Below are positions 8,957 through 18,192 of a stretch of DNA of 64,000 nucleotides, piece after piece. Made by a program: the position numbers and the translations under genes. Within the stretch, counting starts at the first letter, position 1; every line of letters begins with the position of its first letter. The notes under the pieces were generated by a model. It made no database searches, was not told the origin of the DNA, and saw nothing but the letters and a program-made list of their open reading frames with translations. This DNA comes from Mariniblastus sp. (GTDB lineage: Bacteria > Planctomycetota > Planctomycetia > Pirellulales > Pirellulaceae), in NCBI GenBank assembly GCA_022447555.1, contig JAKVBF010000004.1:77314-141313 (forward strand), in the 5' to 3' direction.

Positions 8957-10711
8957 TTAATAACCCGAGGCCTGACCGTCCTTCCGAGATTCTGAAGCCC
9001 CGTAATAGACATCGTTTTCCAGGTCGTACATGATGCCCTGATAACCACCATACGAGCCAACATTAAATCCGACCCGGTGACCGGCATTCATCAATTGACG
9101 AATCACCTGATAGTCGTGACCCGTCTCTAACGAAAGACGACCACCATCAACCATCCTCTCACCCGTGGGTTGCGACGAACCGCTATGCAAGATTCTCGGA
9201 GCGTCGCCCGCCTCCTGAATGTTCATATCAAAATCAGCAAGATTCATAATGATTTGGGCGTGACCCTGCGGCTGAGTCGCACCGCCCATCACACCAAAAC
9301 TCATAAAGGGTTTACCGTCGCGCGTTACAAAAGCCGGTATGATCGTATGAAAAGGTCGTTTCCCCGGCGCGTAGGTATTAGCCCGCCCCAATTCTAAATC
9401 AAATAGCTCTCCCCGATCCTGAAGGCAAAAGCCAAGTCCGTCCGGACACATTCCCGACCCCATGCCTCGGTAGTTACTTTGTATCAGCGATACCATGTTC
9501 CGAGCTTCATCGGCAACCGCTAAATAGATCGTGTCTCCCGATTCCAGTTTGGGATTACCCGGGGAATAACTCCGGCCGGCTGAACGACTCCGGATTAATT
9601 TTCGCCTACGCTCTCCGTAGGCATCCGAAATCAATTCATTGACCGGAGCCTTACTGAATTCCGGATCTGCGTAAAATTTTGCACGATCCTCAAAAGCCAG
9701 TTTTTTGGCTTCGGTAAAGTAGTGGATATGCTCAAAGCTACCAAAACCTGCTTTCCGCAAATCATAACCCTTAAGAATCGACAGAATTTGCAAAGCAGCA
9801 ATTCCCTGACCATTGGGGGGCAGTTCCCAAAGCTCATAGCCACGGTAATCGACCGACACTGGCTGCACCCATTCGGAGCGATGGCTAGCTAGATCTTCAT
9901 AAGACAAAAAACCATCATTTTTTTTCATATACGCATCGATGGTCTCGGCGATCTCTCCTTGATAGAAAACTTCGCGACCTCCTTTTGCTATTTTTTCGAG
10001 AGTACGGGCGAGCATCGGATTTTTAAAAATCTCTCCCTTTTTTGGGGCGTCGCCCCCGGGAAGAAAGGTTTCTGCAAAACCTGGATACCGCCGAAGGCCT
10101 CGGCTACGACCCCAGTAATAAGCGATCAGTTCACTAACAGGAAATCCTTCACGCGCATATGATATTGCCGGCTGTAAGACCTCTGACATTGGAAGCGAAC
10201 CAAACTTGCCATGCAGCTCAAACCACCCGTCCACGCAACCCGGAACCGAAACGGGAAGGGGGCCTAAAGCCGGGATGCTATCGCGATCGCCAACTCGTTT
10301 CTTTAATTGGTTATAGCTCAAGCTTTTTGGGGAACGCCCGCTGGCATTAAGGCCGTATAGTTTTTTTTCTTTTTCGATCCAGACAATCGCGAAAAGATCA
10401 CCACCGATCCCGTTACCCGTAGGTTCCATCAAACCTAGTGCGGCATTCGCGGCAATCGCCGCATCCACTGCATTCCCACCACGCTTCAGCACATCAAGGG
10501 CAATCTGGGTCGCCAATGGTTGACTGGTGGCAGCCATCCCATTTTGAGCAATCACCTCAGAGCGAGTCGCGAATCCCTTACCTGTGACACGATCCTGAGC
10601 TCCAAGCGGCAACGAAAAGACAGAGGATAGGATCATCAAGATCAAACTTACAACCGAACACTTTCGACTGACGAGACAGGATGCCAAGCCGCCCTGTTGC
10701 ATAAGAACCAT
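8957..10711 (-). CDS. ggt: Gamma-glutamyltranspeptidase (Ntn hydrolase), exported
   Basis: Transfers or hydrolyses the gamma-glutamyl group of glutathione and related peptides in the periplasm. A basic N-terminus and hydrophobic stretch (about 17-38) form a signal peptide ending near G-A-Q. The core has N-A-V-D-A-A-I-A-A-N and G-N-G-I-G-G-D-L-F. The autoproteolytic site is E-S-G-D-T-I-Y-L, with the nucleophile Thr at about residue 394, and P-N-G-Q-G downstream is also typical. At 584 residues it has the full family length. The residue before Thr is Asp, where Thr or His is common in E. coli-type enzymes, but the Thr is kept. The start is taken at ATG 10711; a GTG at 10714 is adjacent. Confidence 0.93.
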   Translation of the reverse strand: MVLMQQGGLASCLVSRKCSVVSLILMILSSVFSLPLGAQDRVTGKGFATRSEVIAQNGMAATSQPLATQIALDVLKRGGNAVDAAIAANAALGLMEPTGNGIGGDLFAIVWIEKEKKLYGLNASGRSPKSLSYNQLKKRVGDRDSIPALGPLPVSVPGCVDGWFELHGKFGSLPMSEVLQPAISYAREGFPVSELIAYYWGRSRGLRRYPGFAETFLPGGDAPKKGEIFKNPMLARTLEKIAKGGREVFYQGEIAETIDAYMKKNDGFLSYEDLASHRSEWVQPVSVDYRGYELWELPPNGQGIAALQILSILKGYDLRKAGFGSFEHIHYFTEAKKLAFEDRAKFYADPEFSKAPVNELISDAYGERRRKLIRSRSAGRSYSPGNPKLESGDTIYLAVADEARNMVSLIQSNYRGMGSGMCPDGLGFCLQDRGELFDLELGRANTYAPGKRPFHTIIPAFVTRDGKPFMSFGVMGGATQPQGHAQIIMNLADFDMNIQEAGDAPRILHSGSSQPTGERMVDGGRLSLETGHDYQVIRQLMNAGHRVGFNVGSYGGYQGIMYDLENDVYYGASESRKDGQASGY

Positions 10712-10791
10712 CACTAAAATCCTTGTTTGTGTAGGAAAAGACTCGATTATTATTGGTGTTTCGACTTAGCAAAACAACGACCACTTCAAAA

Positions 10792-12141
10792 TCACGACTG
10801 ATTCATTGCGTCACCTGAACCAGCACCCCGATCGACCACCATAAAGTCACGGCCGAGGAGTGAAGCCCGATAAACCAGAATGGCGACGACTAACATCAAG
10901 ATAGAGGCCGCAAGATAGGGTAGAAAAAGAGTCGCTTTTAACATGGGGATGCCAAGTCCCGAACCAAAGATCCTGGCCAATGCATTGACACTTTGTCCAA
11001 CACCCAGAGTGGCACCCTGACTTTGGGGATCTGACCAACGTGACAACAACGCGTACAGATTTGGCTGCAGGCAAGCGTAGCCCACGACAATTATCACCAG
11101 TGAAACAAACAACCAAGTCACCGCTTGTTCTGGAGGGGCAAGCACTATGGCGAATGTCAAAACGGCGAAACCAATGACCTCAATGACAGCGCCCGAGATA
11201 GCCAGTCGAGCCTCTGAGACATACTTCGTCAACGGTCGAACCACACCCCCCTGAACGAGCGCTACTAAAAATCCAATCAGTGCAAAGGTGTAACAGACGT
11301 GTCGAAAACTAAAATGAAAGGGGACATCAGGGAAATCATCAGGCCCTTTTATTAACAAGCTAAGCGTCGTCTCAAAATTCGCAAATGAAAAAATACAAAC
11401 AAAGAAAGCTGCAAGCAGAATAGCGATGGCGCGATTTTCTCCTACCAAGCGCCAACGTTTTGTATCCCACCATTTTTTGACTGCGCTGGCCGACTTGCCT
11501 GCCACTCTCGATTCTGGCAACATGAAGATAGCCATCCCCAAAGCCAGAGCCGATAAACCGGCCGCCACAAATCCGGGACCGGGACCAGGGTTTGCATCGC
11601 CTCCCGGAACCGCGAATACGGCAAACAGTGGACCCAGAGTAAATCCAAGGCCAAATGCAATACCGATCAAAGCCATCCCGCGAGCGCGGTTTTCATTATC
11701 CGTGGTGTCAGCAATATAGGCTTGGGCGGTTGCCACGGTGGCACCAGCGATTCCTGCTCCGATCCGAGTTACAAACAACATCGGTAAACTTTTGTAAATG
11801 GTCGCGATTCCAAACAGTAAATAGAAAACCACCGAGCCAGTCAAACCAATAATGATGACCGGGCGACGGCCAATTCGATCTGACAATGCCCCCCATACCG
11901 GAGCGAAAAGGAATTGCATGATGGAAAAACTGGCCATCAACAAACCAATCAACCAGCCACCTGAATCAGTGGAAAACTGATCGGCATAAATTGGCAACAA
12001 AGGTAAGACGATACCAAAGCCCAATAAATCAATAAAAATTGTCAGGAAAATGACCAGCAGTGAACCCTTCCCGCCAGCCCGACGGCCGTTCTCAGCCCGG
12101 GGGGAAATGACTTCTTCCGATTTGTCCACGTGCTCACTCAT
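10792..12141 (-). CDS. MFS transporter, DHA1/TetA-like drug:proton antiporter type
   Basis: A 449-residue inner-membrane protein with about 12 hydrophobic segments. Motif A between TM2 and TM3 reads G-A-L-S-D-R-I-G-R-R-P. TM1 has D-L-L-G-F-G-I-V-L-P-L-L-P-I-Y, typical of TetA/multidrug MFS pumps, and A-Q-A-Y-I-A-D-T-T precedes TM5. The central cytoplasmic loop (about 215-235) is basic. The hydrophilic N-terminal tail is 30 residues. The start is ATG at 12141, one codon after a TTG. It is probably an exporter of a small hydrophobic compound; no substrate can be assigned. Confidence 0.88.
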   Translation of the reverse strand: MSEHVDKSEEVISPRAENGRRAGGKGSLLVIFLTIFIDLLGFGIVLPLLPIYADQFSTDSGGWLIGLLMASFSIMQFLFAPVWGALSDRIGRRPVIIIGLTGSVVFYLLFGIATIYKSLPMLFVTRIGAGIAGATVATAQAYIADTTDNENRARGMALIGIAFGLGFTLGPLFAVFAVPGGDANPGPGPGFVAAGLSALALGMAIFMLPESRVAGKSASAVKKWWDTKRWRLVGENRAIAILLAAFFVCIFSFANFETTLSLLIKGPDDFPDVPFHFSFRHVCYTFALIGFLVALVQGGVVRPLTKYVSEARLAISGAVIEVIGFAVLTFAIVLAPPEQAVTWLFVSLVIIVVGYACLQPNLYALLSRWSDPQSQGATLGVGQSVNALARIFGSGLGIPMLKATLFLPYLAASILMLVVAILVYRASLLGRDFMVVDRGAGSGDAMNQS

Positions 12142-12258
12142 CAATCATGCATCTCATTTGCGGTCATTACCAACCAAAACCATAACCCGTTTCCCGCCAT
12201 TTGCGAACCGCAAGCAATCCGTTTTAAATCATCGGCACACGCGAAACGAGCTGAAGCA

Positions 12259-12936
12259 TCATTTCGCACGATGGACACAACGTTTCGCTTGCTCGAAACA
12301 GACTGACATTCTGTCAAACAGCAATGCCGATATTTCATCATCTGACAGCCCTTCCATCTGCTCACTTTGAATTGGCTCACCAATCACAACCTGCACCCGC
12401 CCAAGCCGAGGAAGCGCTGTCCCTCGGGGCCATGCATCATGAGCGCCGTCAATCCCGATCGGCACAATAACGGTAGGAACGCGTTTAACCAAAGCAACGA
12501 ATCCGTTCATTAGCGGCAACAATTCTCCATCTCGGCTACGCTCCCCTTCCGGGAAAATCAAGACCGGCTCTTTTTTCTTAAGACGCCGCAGGGTCTCTTT
12601 CATACCCCCGATTCCCATCCCATGACGATCTATCGGTATGCAATCGAGTAAATTCAAAATCACGCCAAGAGGAAATTTGAACAGCCCTTGTTTGGCGAGA
12701 AAATTTAAGCGTCTAGGGCAGACGCAACCGATCACAATCGGATCCAAATTGCTCTGATGGTTCGAGCAAAGAAGCACGGCACCCGTTGCCGGAATTAAAT
12801 GCTGATTGTGAACACGGACCTTGTATGAAAGCAGTAAAATCACCTGCCAAACCGACTGCCAGAATCTATAGAAGCAACGCCGAAATGGAGAGCGACGAGG
12901 GTCGTTGATCAAGAAATCCGAAAACATTGCCGTCAT
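12259..12936 (-). CDS. 1-acyl-sn-glycerol-3-phosphate acyltransferase (PlsC type)
   Basis: Transfers an acyl group to lysophosphatidic acid or a related acceptor at the inner membrane. Block I is N-H-Q-S-N-L-D at 59-65 (the H-X4-D catalytic pair) and block III is F-P-E-G-E-R-S-R-D-G at 128-137, where the Gly and Arg bind glycerol phosphate. A hydrophobic segment (about 26-38) anchors it. At 225 residues it has the usual size. The start is ATG at 12936; another ATG at 12927 is nearly as good. The strand is shared with the MFS gene about 120 bp away. Confidence 0.88.
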   Translation of the reverse strand: MTAMFSDFLINDPRRSPFRRCFYRFWQSVWQVILLLSYKVRVHNQHLIPATGAVLLCSNHQSNLDPIVIGCVCPRRLNFLAKQGLFKFPLGVILNLLDCIPIDRHGMGIGGMKETLRRLKKKEPVLIFPEGERSRDGELLPLMNGFVALVKRVPTVIVPIGIDGAHDAWPRGTALPRLGRVQVVIGEPIQSEQMEGLSDDEISALLFDRMSVCFEQAKRCVHRAK

Positions 12937-13133
12937 CAAAAAGATAAAATCCAATCACTTCACATCTACAGCCCTGCTTTTACCAAGGACAAACCTAGTC
13001 CCCAGGCGAATCCGGCGAGCCGGCTCTTATCATAATTAAGGGCGCTACGGATTGTCGACCGCAAATACGTTCGTTCCAATAGACCTCGCAGAACTACAAA
13101 TTTTTTACCAATTCGTTTTACCAACTTTAAACG

Positions 13134-14042
13134 ATGCCCAACGAAACCATCAATTCAACAACGATCGAAGACACCTTTGCAGAAGCCTTTTCCATGCGCT
13201 ACACGAGGCTGATCGTGACGGCTCTGGATGAATACTGGCTGATGGCCGCACTGAGGGAATTTTGTGGATTTGGATCAAGTGTTATTCAATGCGACGCAGA
13301 AGTTGGAATCGAGCGATTCCTAAGTGCATCCAATACGATGGACGGTCGGGTCGGCGCTGCCCTTTTGATCTTTGGTTTCAACGATCAAAAATTAGCCAGT
13401 GCCGTTCAGAAGCGGACCGGGCAAAGCTTGATGACCTGCCCAACGACCGCAGTCTTCAACGGATTATTCGAAACGGAAACAAGAATCACCTTAGGTGATC
13501 ATCTCAGATTCTTCGGTGATGGTTTTCAAAAAAGCAAATCTATTGACGAGCGTCGCTTTTGGCGAATCCCGGTGATGGATGGAGAATTCCTCATTGAAGA
13601 TCAGGTGGGCGTTGCGGATGGTATTGGCGGTGGCAACTTCCTCGTGCAAAGTCGAGACCAAGCATCTGGTCTGGCGGCCGTTCGTCGAAGCACCAATGTC
13701 ATCGACGAACTTCCCGGCGTGATCACGCCCTTTCCAGGTGGCGTCGTCCGTAGCGGCAGCAAAGTAGGTTCGCGTTACAAAGGGTTACCCGCATCAACCT
13801 CCGACCGTTTTTGTCCGTCTTTGCGGGGAAGGGTTGATTCACAACTTCACCCAGAGGCCAATTGTGTTTACGAAATCGTCATCGACGGGGACAACTTTGA
13901 CAGCATCTCGACGGCCATGTCTTGTGGCATTCACGCTGCAGCGAGCCCCGACGTTGTCGCTATTTCCGCTGGCAATTATGGCGGTAAGCTCGGGAAACAC
14001 CATTTCCAACTGACCCAGGTTGTCCGAGAGTACGAGGACTAA
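13134..14042 (+). CDS. fhcD: Formylmethanofuran:tetrahydromethanopterin formyltransferase
   Basis: Moves the formyl group between methanofuran and tetrahydromethanopterin; in bacteria it works in the Fhc complex during formaldehyde or C1 oxidation. The long motif P-F-P-G-G-V-V-R-S-G-S-K-V-G (about 200-213) and the following A-S-T-S-D-R-F-C-P-S-L-R are signatures of Ftr. R-F-F-G-D-G-F at about 124-130 is also typical. At 302 residues it matches archaeal Ftr and bacterial FhcD (about 300). No fhcA, fhcB, fhcC, mch or mtd neighbour is seen within the window, so the rest of the pathway must be elsewhere. It has its own start and probably its own promoter, with no clear neighbour in an operon. Confidence 0.93.
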   Translation: MPNETINSTTIEDTFAEAFSMRYTRLIVTALDEYWLMAALREFCGFGSSVIQCDAEVGIERFLSASNTMDGRVGAALLIFGFNDQKLASAVQKRTGQSLMTCPTTAVFNGLFETETRITLGDHLRFFGDGFQKSKSIDERRFWRIPVMDGEFLIEDQVGVADGIGGGNFLVQSRDQASGLAAVRRSTNVIDELPGVITPFPGGVVRSGSKVGSRYKGLPASTSDRFCPSLRGRVDSQLHPEANCVYEIVIDGDNFDSISTAMSCGIHAAASPDVVAISAGNYGGKLGKHHFQLTQVVREYED

Positions 14043-14065
14043 AATCGCCTGCACCTCGAACGACT

Positions 14066-14749
14066 TTAGTCGTCTCCAATTTCGCCGGGGTGAAGCGTTG
14101 CATCGCCGCCAAACTGTTTTTGCACCTCGTAAAATTGCGAGACCAAATCGCGCGGAGTAATACTCTTGGAACTAATTACCCGAATCGCCTCGTCTTCAAT
14201 ACGAACCACACAAGCTACCGCTGATATTTTTATCTCACACCAAGTCGCATTTCGGTCATAATCGATCTGAATCGTTTCACACTCACCCTCTTCGAGCCGA
14301 TCGATGATGGTCTCAACTTCCAGAGGTGATTCAAGTTTAATTTCCAGCACTTTAAATTCGTCATTAAAGACTCTTTGAAATTGACTACTGAATACCGACG
14401 GTGCGTCCACAACGTCTGAAATCATTCTCCGCCAGATAACGCGACTGGAATCACTCTCGTCGATCTCTACGGTGATGTGATAACGGAAAGCAGGAGTCGA
14501 AATGGTTCCGGCACAATCAATTGGTCCAGCCACCGATAATTCACGACGCTTGAAACCGAATTCGGTTCGCAAAGCATTGAAGCGGGCATCTAAATCCGAT
14601 TCGATATCGAGTCGCGTGATAAGTTCTAATTGCCGGGAACTGGTCGCATTGAGCGTTTGTTTTTTGGAAAAGCCGACCAGCTCTTTAACCAACTGGCTCT
14701 TTTCACTTAACAATTTTACTTCGGTGTTTGGTGTGATGCTGAAATTCAT
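14066..14749 (-). CDS. Hypothetical protein, convergent with fhcD
   Basis: A 227-residue soluble protein from the ATG at 14749, which has GGGG seven bases upstream. A further eight codons up to 14773 are possible. It has no signal peptide or membrane segment. It is acidic, with predicted alternating strands and helices. Three parts can be described: a helical N-terminus (to about 65), a middle with 'F-R-Y-H-I-T-V-E-I' and 'R-R-M-I-S-D', and a beta-rich C-terminus containing 'T-W-C-E-I-K-I-S'. I do not recognise the family. It converges on fhcD with 23 bases between stops, and nothing links the two beyond position. Confidence 0.65.
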   Translation of the reverse strand: MNFSITPNTEVKLLSEKSQLVKELVGFSKKQTLNATSSRQLELITRLDIESDLDARFNALRTEFGFKRRELSVAGPIDCAGTISTPAFRYHITVEIDESDSSRVIWRRMISDVVDAPSVFSSQFQRVFNDEFKVLEIKLESPLEVETIIDRLEEGECETIQIDYDRNATWCEIKISAVACVVRIEDEAIRVISSKSITPRDLVSQFYEVQKQFGGDATLHPGEIGDD

Positions 14750-15257
14750 TGTCGCCCCGTTACTTATACCCATCCGTAGATTATGCCATGAAACCGGTTA
14801 CTCGATAACCTTGGATCCGAAACGAGCCAACCTGACCACCGTTTTGCCACAAATAGGACATCCAAGTCGAGGCTTCCTTCTGAACCAGAAGAACCGACCT
14901 ATTTAGGATGGGGAACCGATCCAAGTGTTTCTCAAAAATGATTAACAAAAGTTCTTCTTGATGTAAGCATTGCCATTGTTTAACCGAAGTGTCCACTCCA
15001 CTGAAAACAACCGAGCTCTCAGCAGGCGACCTGCCTCTGTGAAGTCAGTCATCTTTAAAACAAAGCACCGTTGATCGCTGTTCAACCAATCCAACGCATC
15101 GAATCAAGGTTGCTTTTTTTATCAAGAAGAGGCTCCCACAGGGTAGAGACCTAACCAAATATCTGGCTCAACCTCATCCGCGCCTATACTTGTTTTTGCC
15201 CGCAAGCAATTATGATTCTTGCGTCAGACAAAACCTCAAATCAGAGAAACCGACACG
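14750..15257. other. 508-bp region between two divergent genes, no supported gene
   Basis: Contains a 71-codon minus-strand frame (14781-14996, GTG start) with no recognised motif and no ribosome-binding site. The rest is closed in all frames at gene length. Promoters for both flanking genes should lie here, but no clear -35/-10 pair stands out. Confidence 0.45.
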
Positions 15258-16388
15258 ATGAAATCATTTCGAACAACCACTCTGCTGATGGGACTTGCCC
15301 TCCTTGCCCATTCCCTTTCCGCAACCGAAACCACCGTCACTGACGACTTAATGACCGTTGGTTCGAAAGCCCCCGCCCTCGACATCGAACACTGGCTATC
15401 TGACGGCAACGGAACCTTTCACAAAGTGCGAGGATTTGAACCAGACAAAATCTACGTGATCGAATTTTGGGCCACCTGGTGTGGCCCTTGTATCGCGAGC
15501 ATACCCCACCTCAGTGAGTTACAAAAAAAGTATGCGGACAAAAACGTACAGATCATCAGCGTTAGCCAAGAGGATTTAACTACGGTTGAGGGGTTCTTGG
15601 CAAACAAAGTGACCGGGAAAGCAGAAACATACGGGCAGCTAACCAGTAATTACTGTCTCACGTCTGACCCCGATGGATCCGTCCAAAATGCCTACATGAA
15701 GGCCTCTCAACAAAACGGCATTCCCACGGCATTTATCGTTGGCAAAGACGGTCGTATCGACTGGATTGGGCATCCCATCGAGATGGACCAACCGCTGCAA
15801 TCCATCGTCGATGACCGTTGGGATCGTGAACAATTCGCGACCGACTTTAAGCTGAAACAGGAAATCGAACAGGGACTGCAACGGGCAATGAAGTTCGTTG
15901 AACAGGGAAAATTCAAAGACGGCCTCGTGATTCTAGAAACACTGATTAATAAATCACCCGCGGACAGCGACTTGATCGGCCAGGTGAAAATGATCCGGTT
16001 TTCCATTTTGCTATCGACCCAAAATCCGCTGGCAACCACTGCCTTGGAACAAATGACTCAAGAAAACAAATCGGACCCTGGACTGTTGAATCAACTGTCT
16101 TGGGGCGTTGTGGAATTATCACTTTCTGGAAAGCCGGTGGAGCGATCTCTGATTGACGCCGCTCGTAGGTCAGTGGATATCGCCGTTAACACCTCCCCGA
16201 ATGATGCAGCAATCCTCGACACTCAAGCGCACCTAGCATTGATGCAGGGCCGCTTGAATCAGGCCATCCAAATCCAAAGCAAGGCCGTCCTACAGGCCAA
16301 CCGTGAAATCAAATCAGATCTCGAAAACTTTTTGGAATACCTTCAGTCTCGAAAAGAAAAAGAAGGGAACGAACAAGACAACGACTAA
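15258..16388 (+). CDS. Exported TlpA-like thioredoxin fused to a TPR-like region
   Basis: A 376-residue protein with a signal peptide (K-S-F-R-T-T followed by a hydrophobic stretch ending at S-A-T). The thioredoxin-fold domain (about 35-190) has the active site W-A-T-W-C-G-P-C, and the cis-Pro stretch reads N-G-I-P-T-A-F-I-V. The remaining 185 residues are helical with tetratricopeptide-like spacing and end in a charged tail. It is likely a periplasmic disulfide oxidoreductase with a protein-binding part. The ATG at 15258 sits right before the signal peptide. A frame-consistent earlier start at 15219 would spoil it. The stop codon lies in the first copy of an 18-bp tandem repeat. Confidence 0.85.
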   Translation: MKSFRTTTLLMGLALLAHSLSATETTVTDDLMTVGSKAPALDIEHWLSDGNGTFHKVRGFEPDKIYVIEFWATWCGPCIASIPHLSELQKKYADKNVQIISVSQEDLTTVEGFLANKVTGKAETYGQLTSNYCLTSDPDGSVQNAYMKASQQNGIPTAFIVGKDGRIDWIGHPIEMDQPLQSIVDDRWDREQFATDFKLKQEIEQGLQRAMKFVEQGKFKDGLVILETLINKSPADSDLIGQVKMIRFSILLSTQNPLATTALEQMTQENKSDPGLLNQLSWGVVELSLSGKPVERSLIDAARRSVDIAVNTSPNDAAILDTQAHLALMQGRLNQAIQIQSKAVLQANREIKSDLENFLEYLQSRKEKEGNEQDND

Positions 16389-16421
16389 TGTCGCGACCAC
16401 TTATAATGTCGCGACCACTTA
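16386..16421. repeat. Perfect 18-bp tandem duplication
   Basis: TAATGTCGCGACCACTTA occurs twice head to tail (16386-16403 and 16404-16421). The first copy supplies the TAA stop of the thioredoxin-TPR gene. Each copy contains the 8-bp palindrome GTCGCGAC, and the junction makes TATAAT at 16402-16407. Confidence 0.9.
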
Positions 16422-16612
16422 TTTAGCCAACGTTTTGTAAGGAATCGCCATATTTTCGTATTCGGTCCCGATTTCTCTGGCAGACTTAATCCCACAAACC
16501 ACTAAACTATTTGATACACGACCGAAGTCGAATAGGAACAAGCCTAAGAATTCTACTGGCCTTATTTCTATTTGGTTCCAAGTCCTCTTTCCCTACCCCT
16601 TGCAACCGACTA

Positions 16613-18175
16613 ATGAATTTTAAAACACTGCTTTTCGCGCTCGCCTCACTCGCAGCATGCTCCCTACCAATCATTGCTGACGACCGCCCCAACATCGTTC
16701 TGATCATGGTCGATGACCTTGGATTCTCTGACCTCGGTTGTTATGGGGGTGAAATCGAAACACCCAATCTCGATCGCCTTGCCCATCGCGGTTTAAGGTT
16801 CACCCAGTTTTACAATTGCGCAAAGTGTGAAACCACACGATCCACCATGTTGAGCGGGCGTTATTACCCGGAAGTGAACAACCAAAAACTCGAGAACTGT
16901 GTCACTATTGCAGAGGCTTTGTCGAACGCGGGTTACACAACCTTAATGACGGGCAAATGGCATCTCGAACCGCTTCCCAATGATCGCGGTTTTGATCGAT
17001 TTTTCGGTCACCTAAGTGGGGCAACGAATTTCTTTTGGGGCGACGATACTTTTCGGCTAGATGAAGACACATGGACAGTTCCCAAAACGGGTTTCTATAC
17101 CACCGACGCCAACATCGACTTTGCTCTACAGTTCTTAAAGGAATCAACCAAGCCGGAAAAACCATTCTTTCTATACGTCGCCTTTAACGCCCCTCACTAC
17201 CCGCTTCAAGCGCCGCAAAAAGACGTCGAAAAATACCTCAAACGTTACGAAATGGGTTGGGATCAGATTCGCCAAACAAGACTTAAAAGTCAAGCCGATT
17301 TGGGATTGTTTGCCAGCCCTCCCAAGGCGGCGGCGAGGCCCAATGAAGTACCCGAGTGGAATTCTTTGGGCGAATCAGAACGACAGACCCAACAACTGAT
17401 GATGGCGACCTATGCGGCGATGATCGACCGAGTTGACCAAAACATTGGACGACTCATGAACACTCTTGAGCAGCAGGGCAAAGCGGACAACACAATCTTC
17501 ATGTTCTTAAGTGATAATGGAGCCTGTCCTTTTCAGCGGACCCGCGAGACCACTCGATTGGAAAATCGAATGCCCTGGGATCCCTCATCTTACTGGACCT
17601 ACGACAAAGGCTGGGCTCACGCTTGCAACACACCCTTTCGGGAATACAAACAGAATCAACACGAGGGCGGGATCACCACTCCCTTCATTGTTCACTGGCC
17701 GAAAAGCATCGAACAGCCCGGTCGTATCACCCACCAACCGGGTCACATCGTGGACATCATGGCAACATGCTTGGACCTGGCCGAAACATCATACCCAACC
17801 GAATTTAAAGGAAGGGCAGTGGGACCACCTCGAGGGGTAAGTTTACAACCGATCATGAAAGGCAAAACGCGTTCCCCTCAAGATCTTTACTTCACCTTTT
17901 ACGGAAAGAATAATGCATTCAGATCGGGTGATTGGAAACTGGTCAATAAGAATACCGATGCATTCGAGCTATACGACTTAAGTTCCGATAGAACCGAACT
18001 CAAAGACTTGGCTAAATCTCATACAGAGAAGTACGATGAAATGAAATCAAAATGGGATCAACTAGCGAAACAAGTAGGGCAAGCCGAGAAGAAGAAAAAC
18101 AAGAATGGCAAGAAAAAGAACAGCAAAAACAATCCAAAAAGGCAAGCAGCGCCCACTAAAGCAAAAGACGGCTAA
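16613..18175 (+). CDS. Sulfatase, formylglycine type with active site C-E-T-T-R
   Basis: An exported arylsulfatase-family enzyme of 520 residues, with a signal peptide at 1-22 ending before D-D-R-P-N. Metal ligands are in M-V-D-D-L-G (34-35). The formylglycine Cys is C72 in C-E-T-T-R, followed by S-T-M-L-S-G-R. The T-G-K-W-H segment gives the conserved Lys and His. The later F-L-S-D-N-G-A motif carries Asp and Asn ligands. The C-terminal 35 residues are Lys/Asn-rich and low complexity. The start is ATG at 16613; an in-frame TTG at 16511 would mask the signal peptide. The site has Thr in place of the usual Pro at +2. The substrate is probably a sulfated polysaccharide, but this is inference from the family. 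Confidence 0.92.
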   Translation: MNFKTLLFALASLAACSLPIIADDRPNIVLIMVDDLGFSDLGCYGGEIETPNLDRLAHRGLRFTQFYNCAKCETTRSTMLSGRYYPEVNNQKLENCVTIAEALSNAGYTTLMTGKWHLEPLPNDRGFDRFFGHLSGATNFFWGDDTFRLDEDTWTVPKTGFYTTDANIDFALQFLKESTKPEKPFFLYVAFNAPHYPLQAPQKDVEKYLKRYEMGWDQIRQTRLKSQADLGLFASPPKAAARPNEVPEWNSLGESERQTQQLMMATYAAMIDRVDQNIGRLMNTLEQQGKADNTIFMFLSDNGACPFQRTRETTRLENRMPWDPSSYWTYDKGWAHACNTPFREYKQNQHEGGITTPFIVHWPKSIEQPGRITHQPGHIVDIMATCLDLAETSYPTEFKGRAVGPPRGVSLQPIMKGKTRSPQDLYFTFYGKNNAFRSGDWKLVNKNTDAFELYDLSSDRTELKDLAKSHTEKYDEMKSKWDQLAKQVGQAEKKKNKNGKKKNSKNNPKRQAAPTKAKDG

Positions 18176-18192
18176 AAAAGCGCCACCCGAAT

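Noticed and set aside
14781-14996. A 71-codon minus-strand frame as a small gene
   Set aside because: It uses a GTG start without ribosome-binding site and shows no motif.
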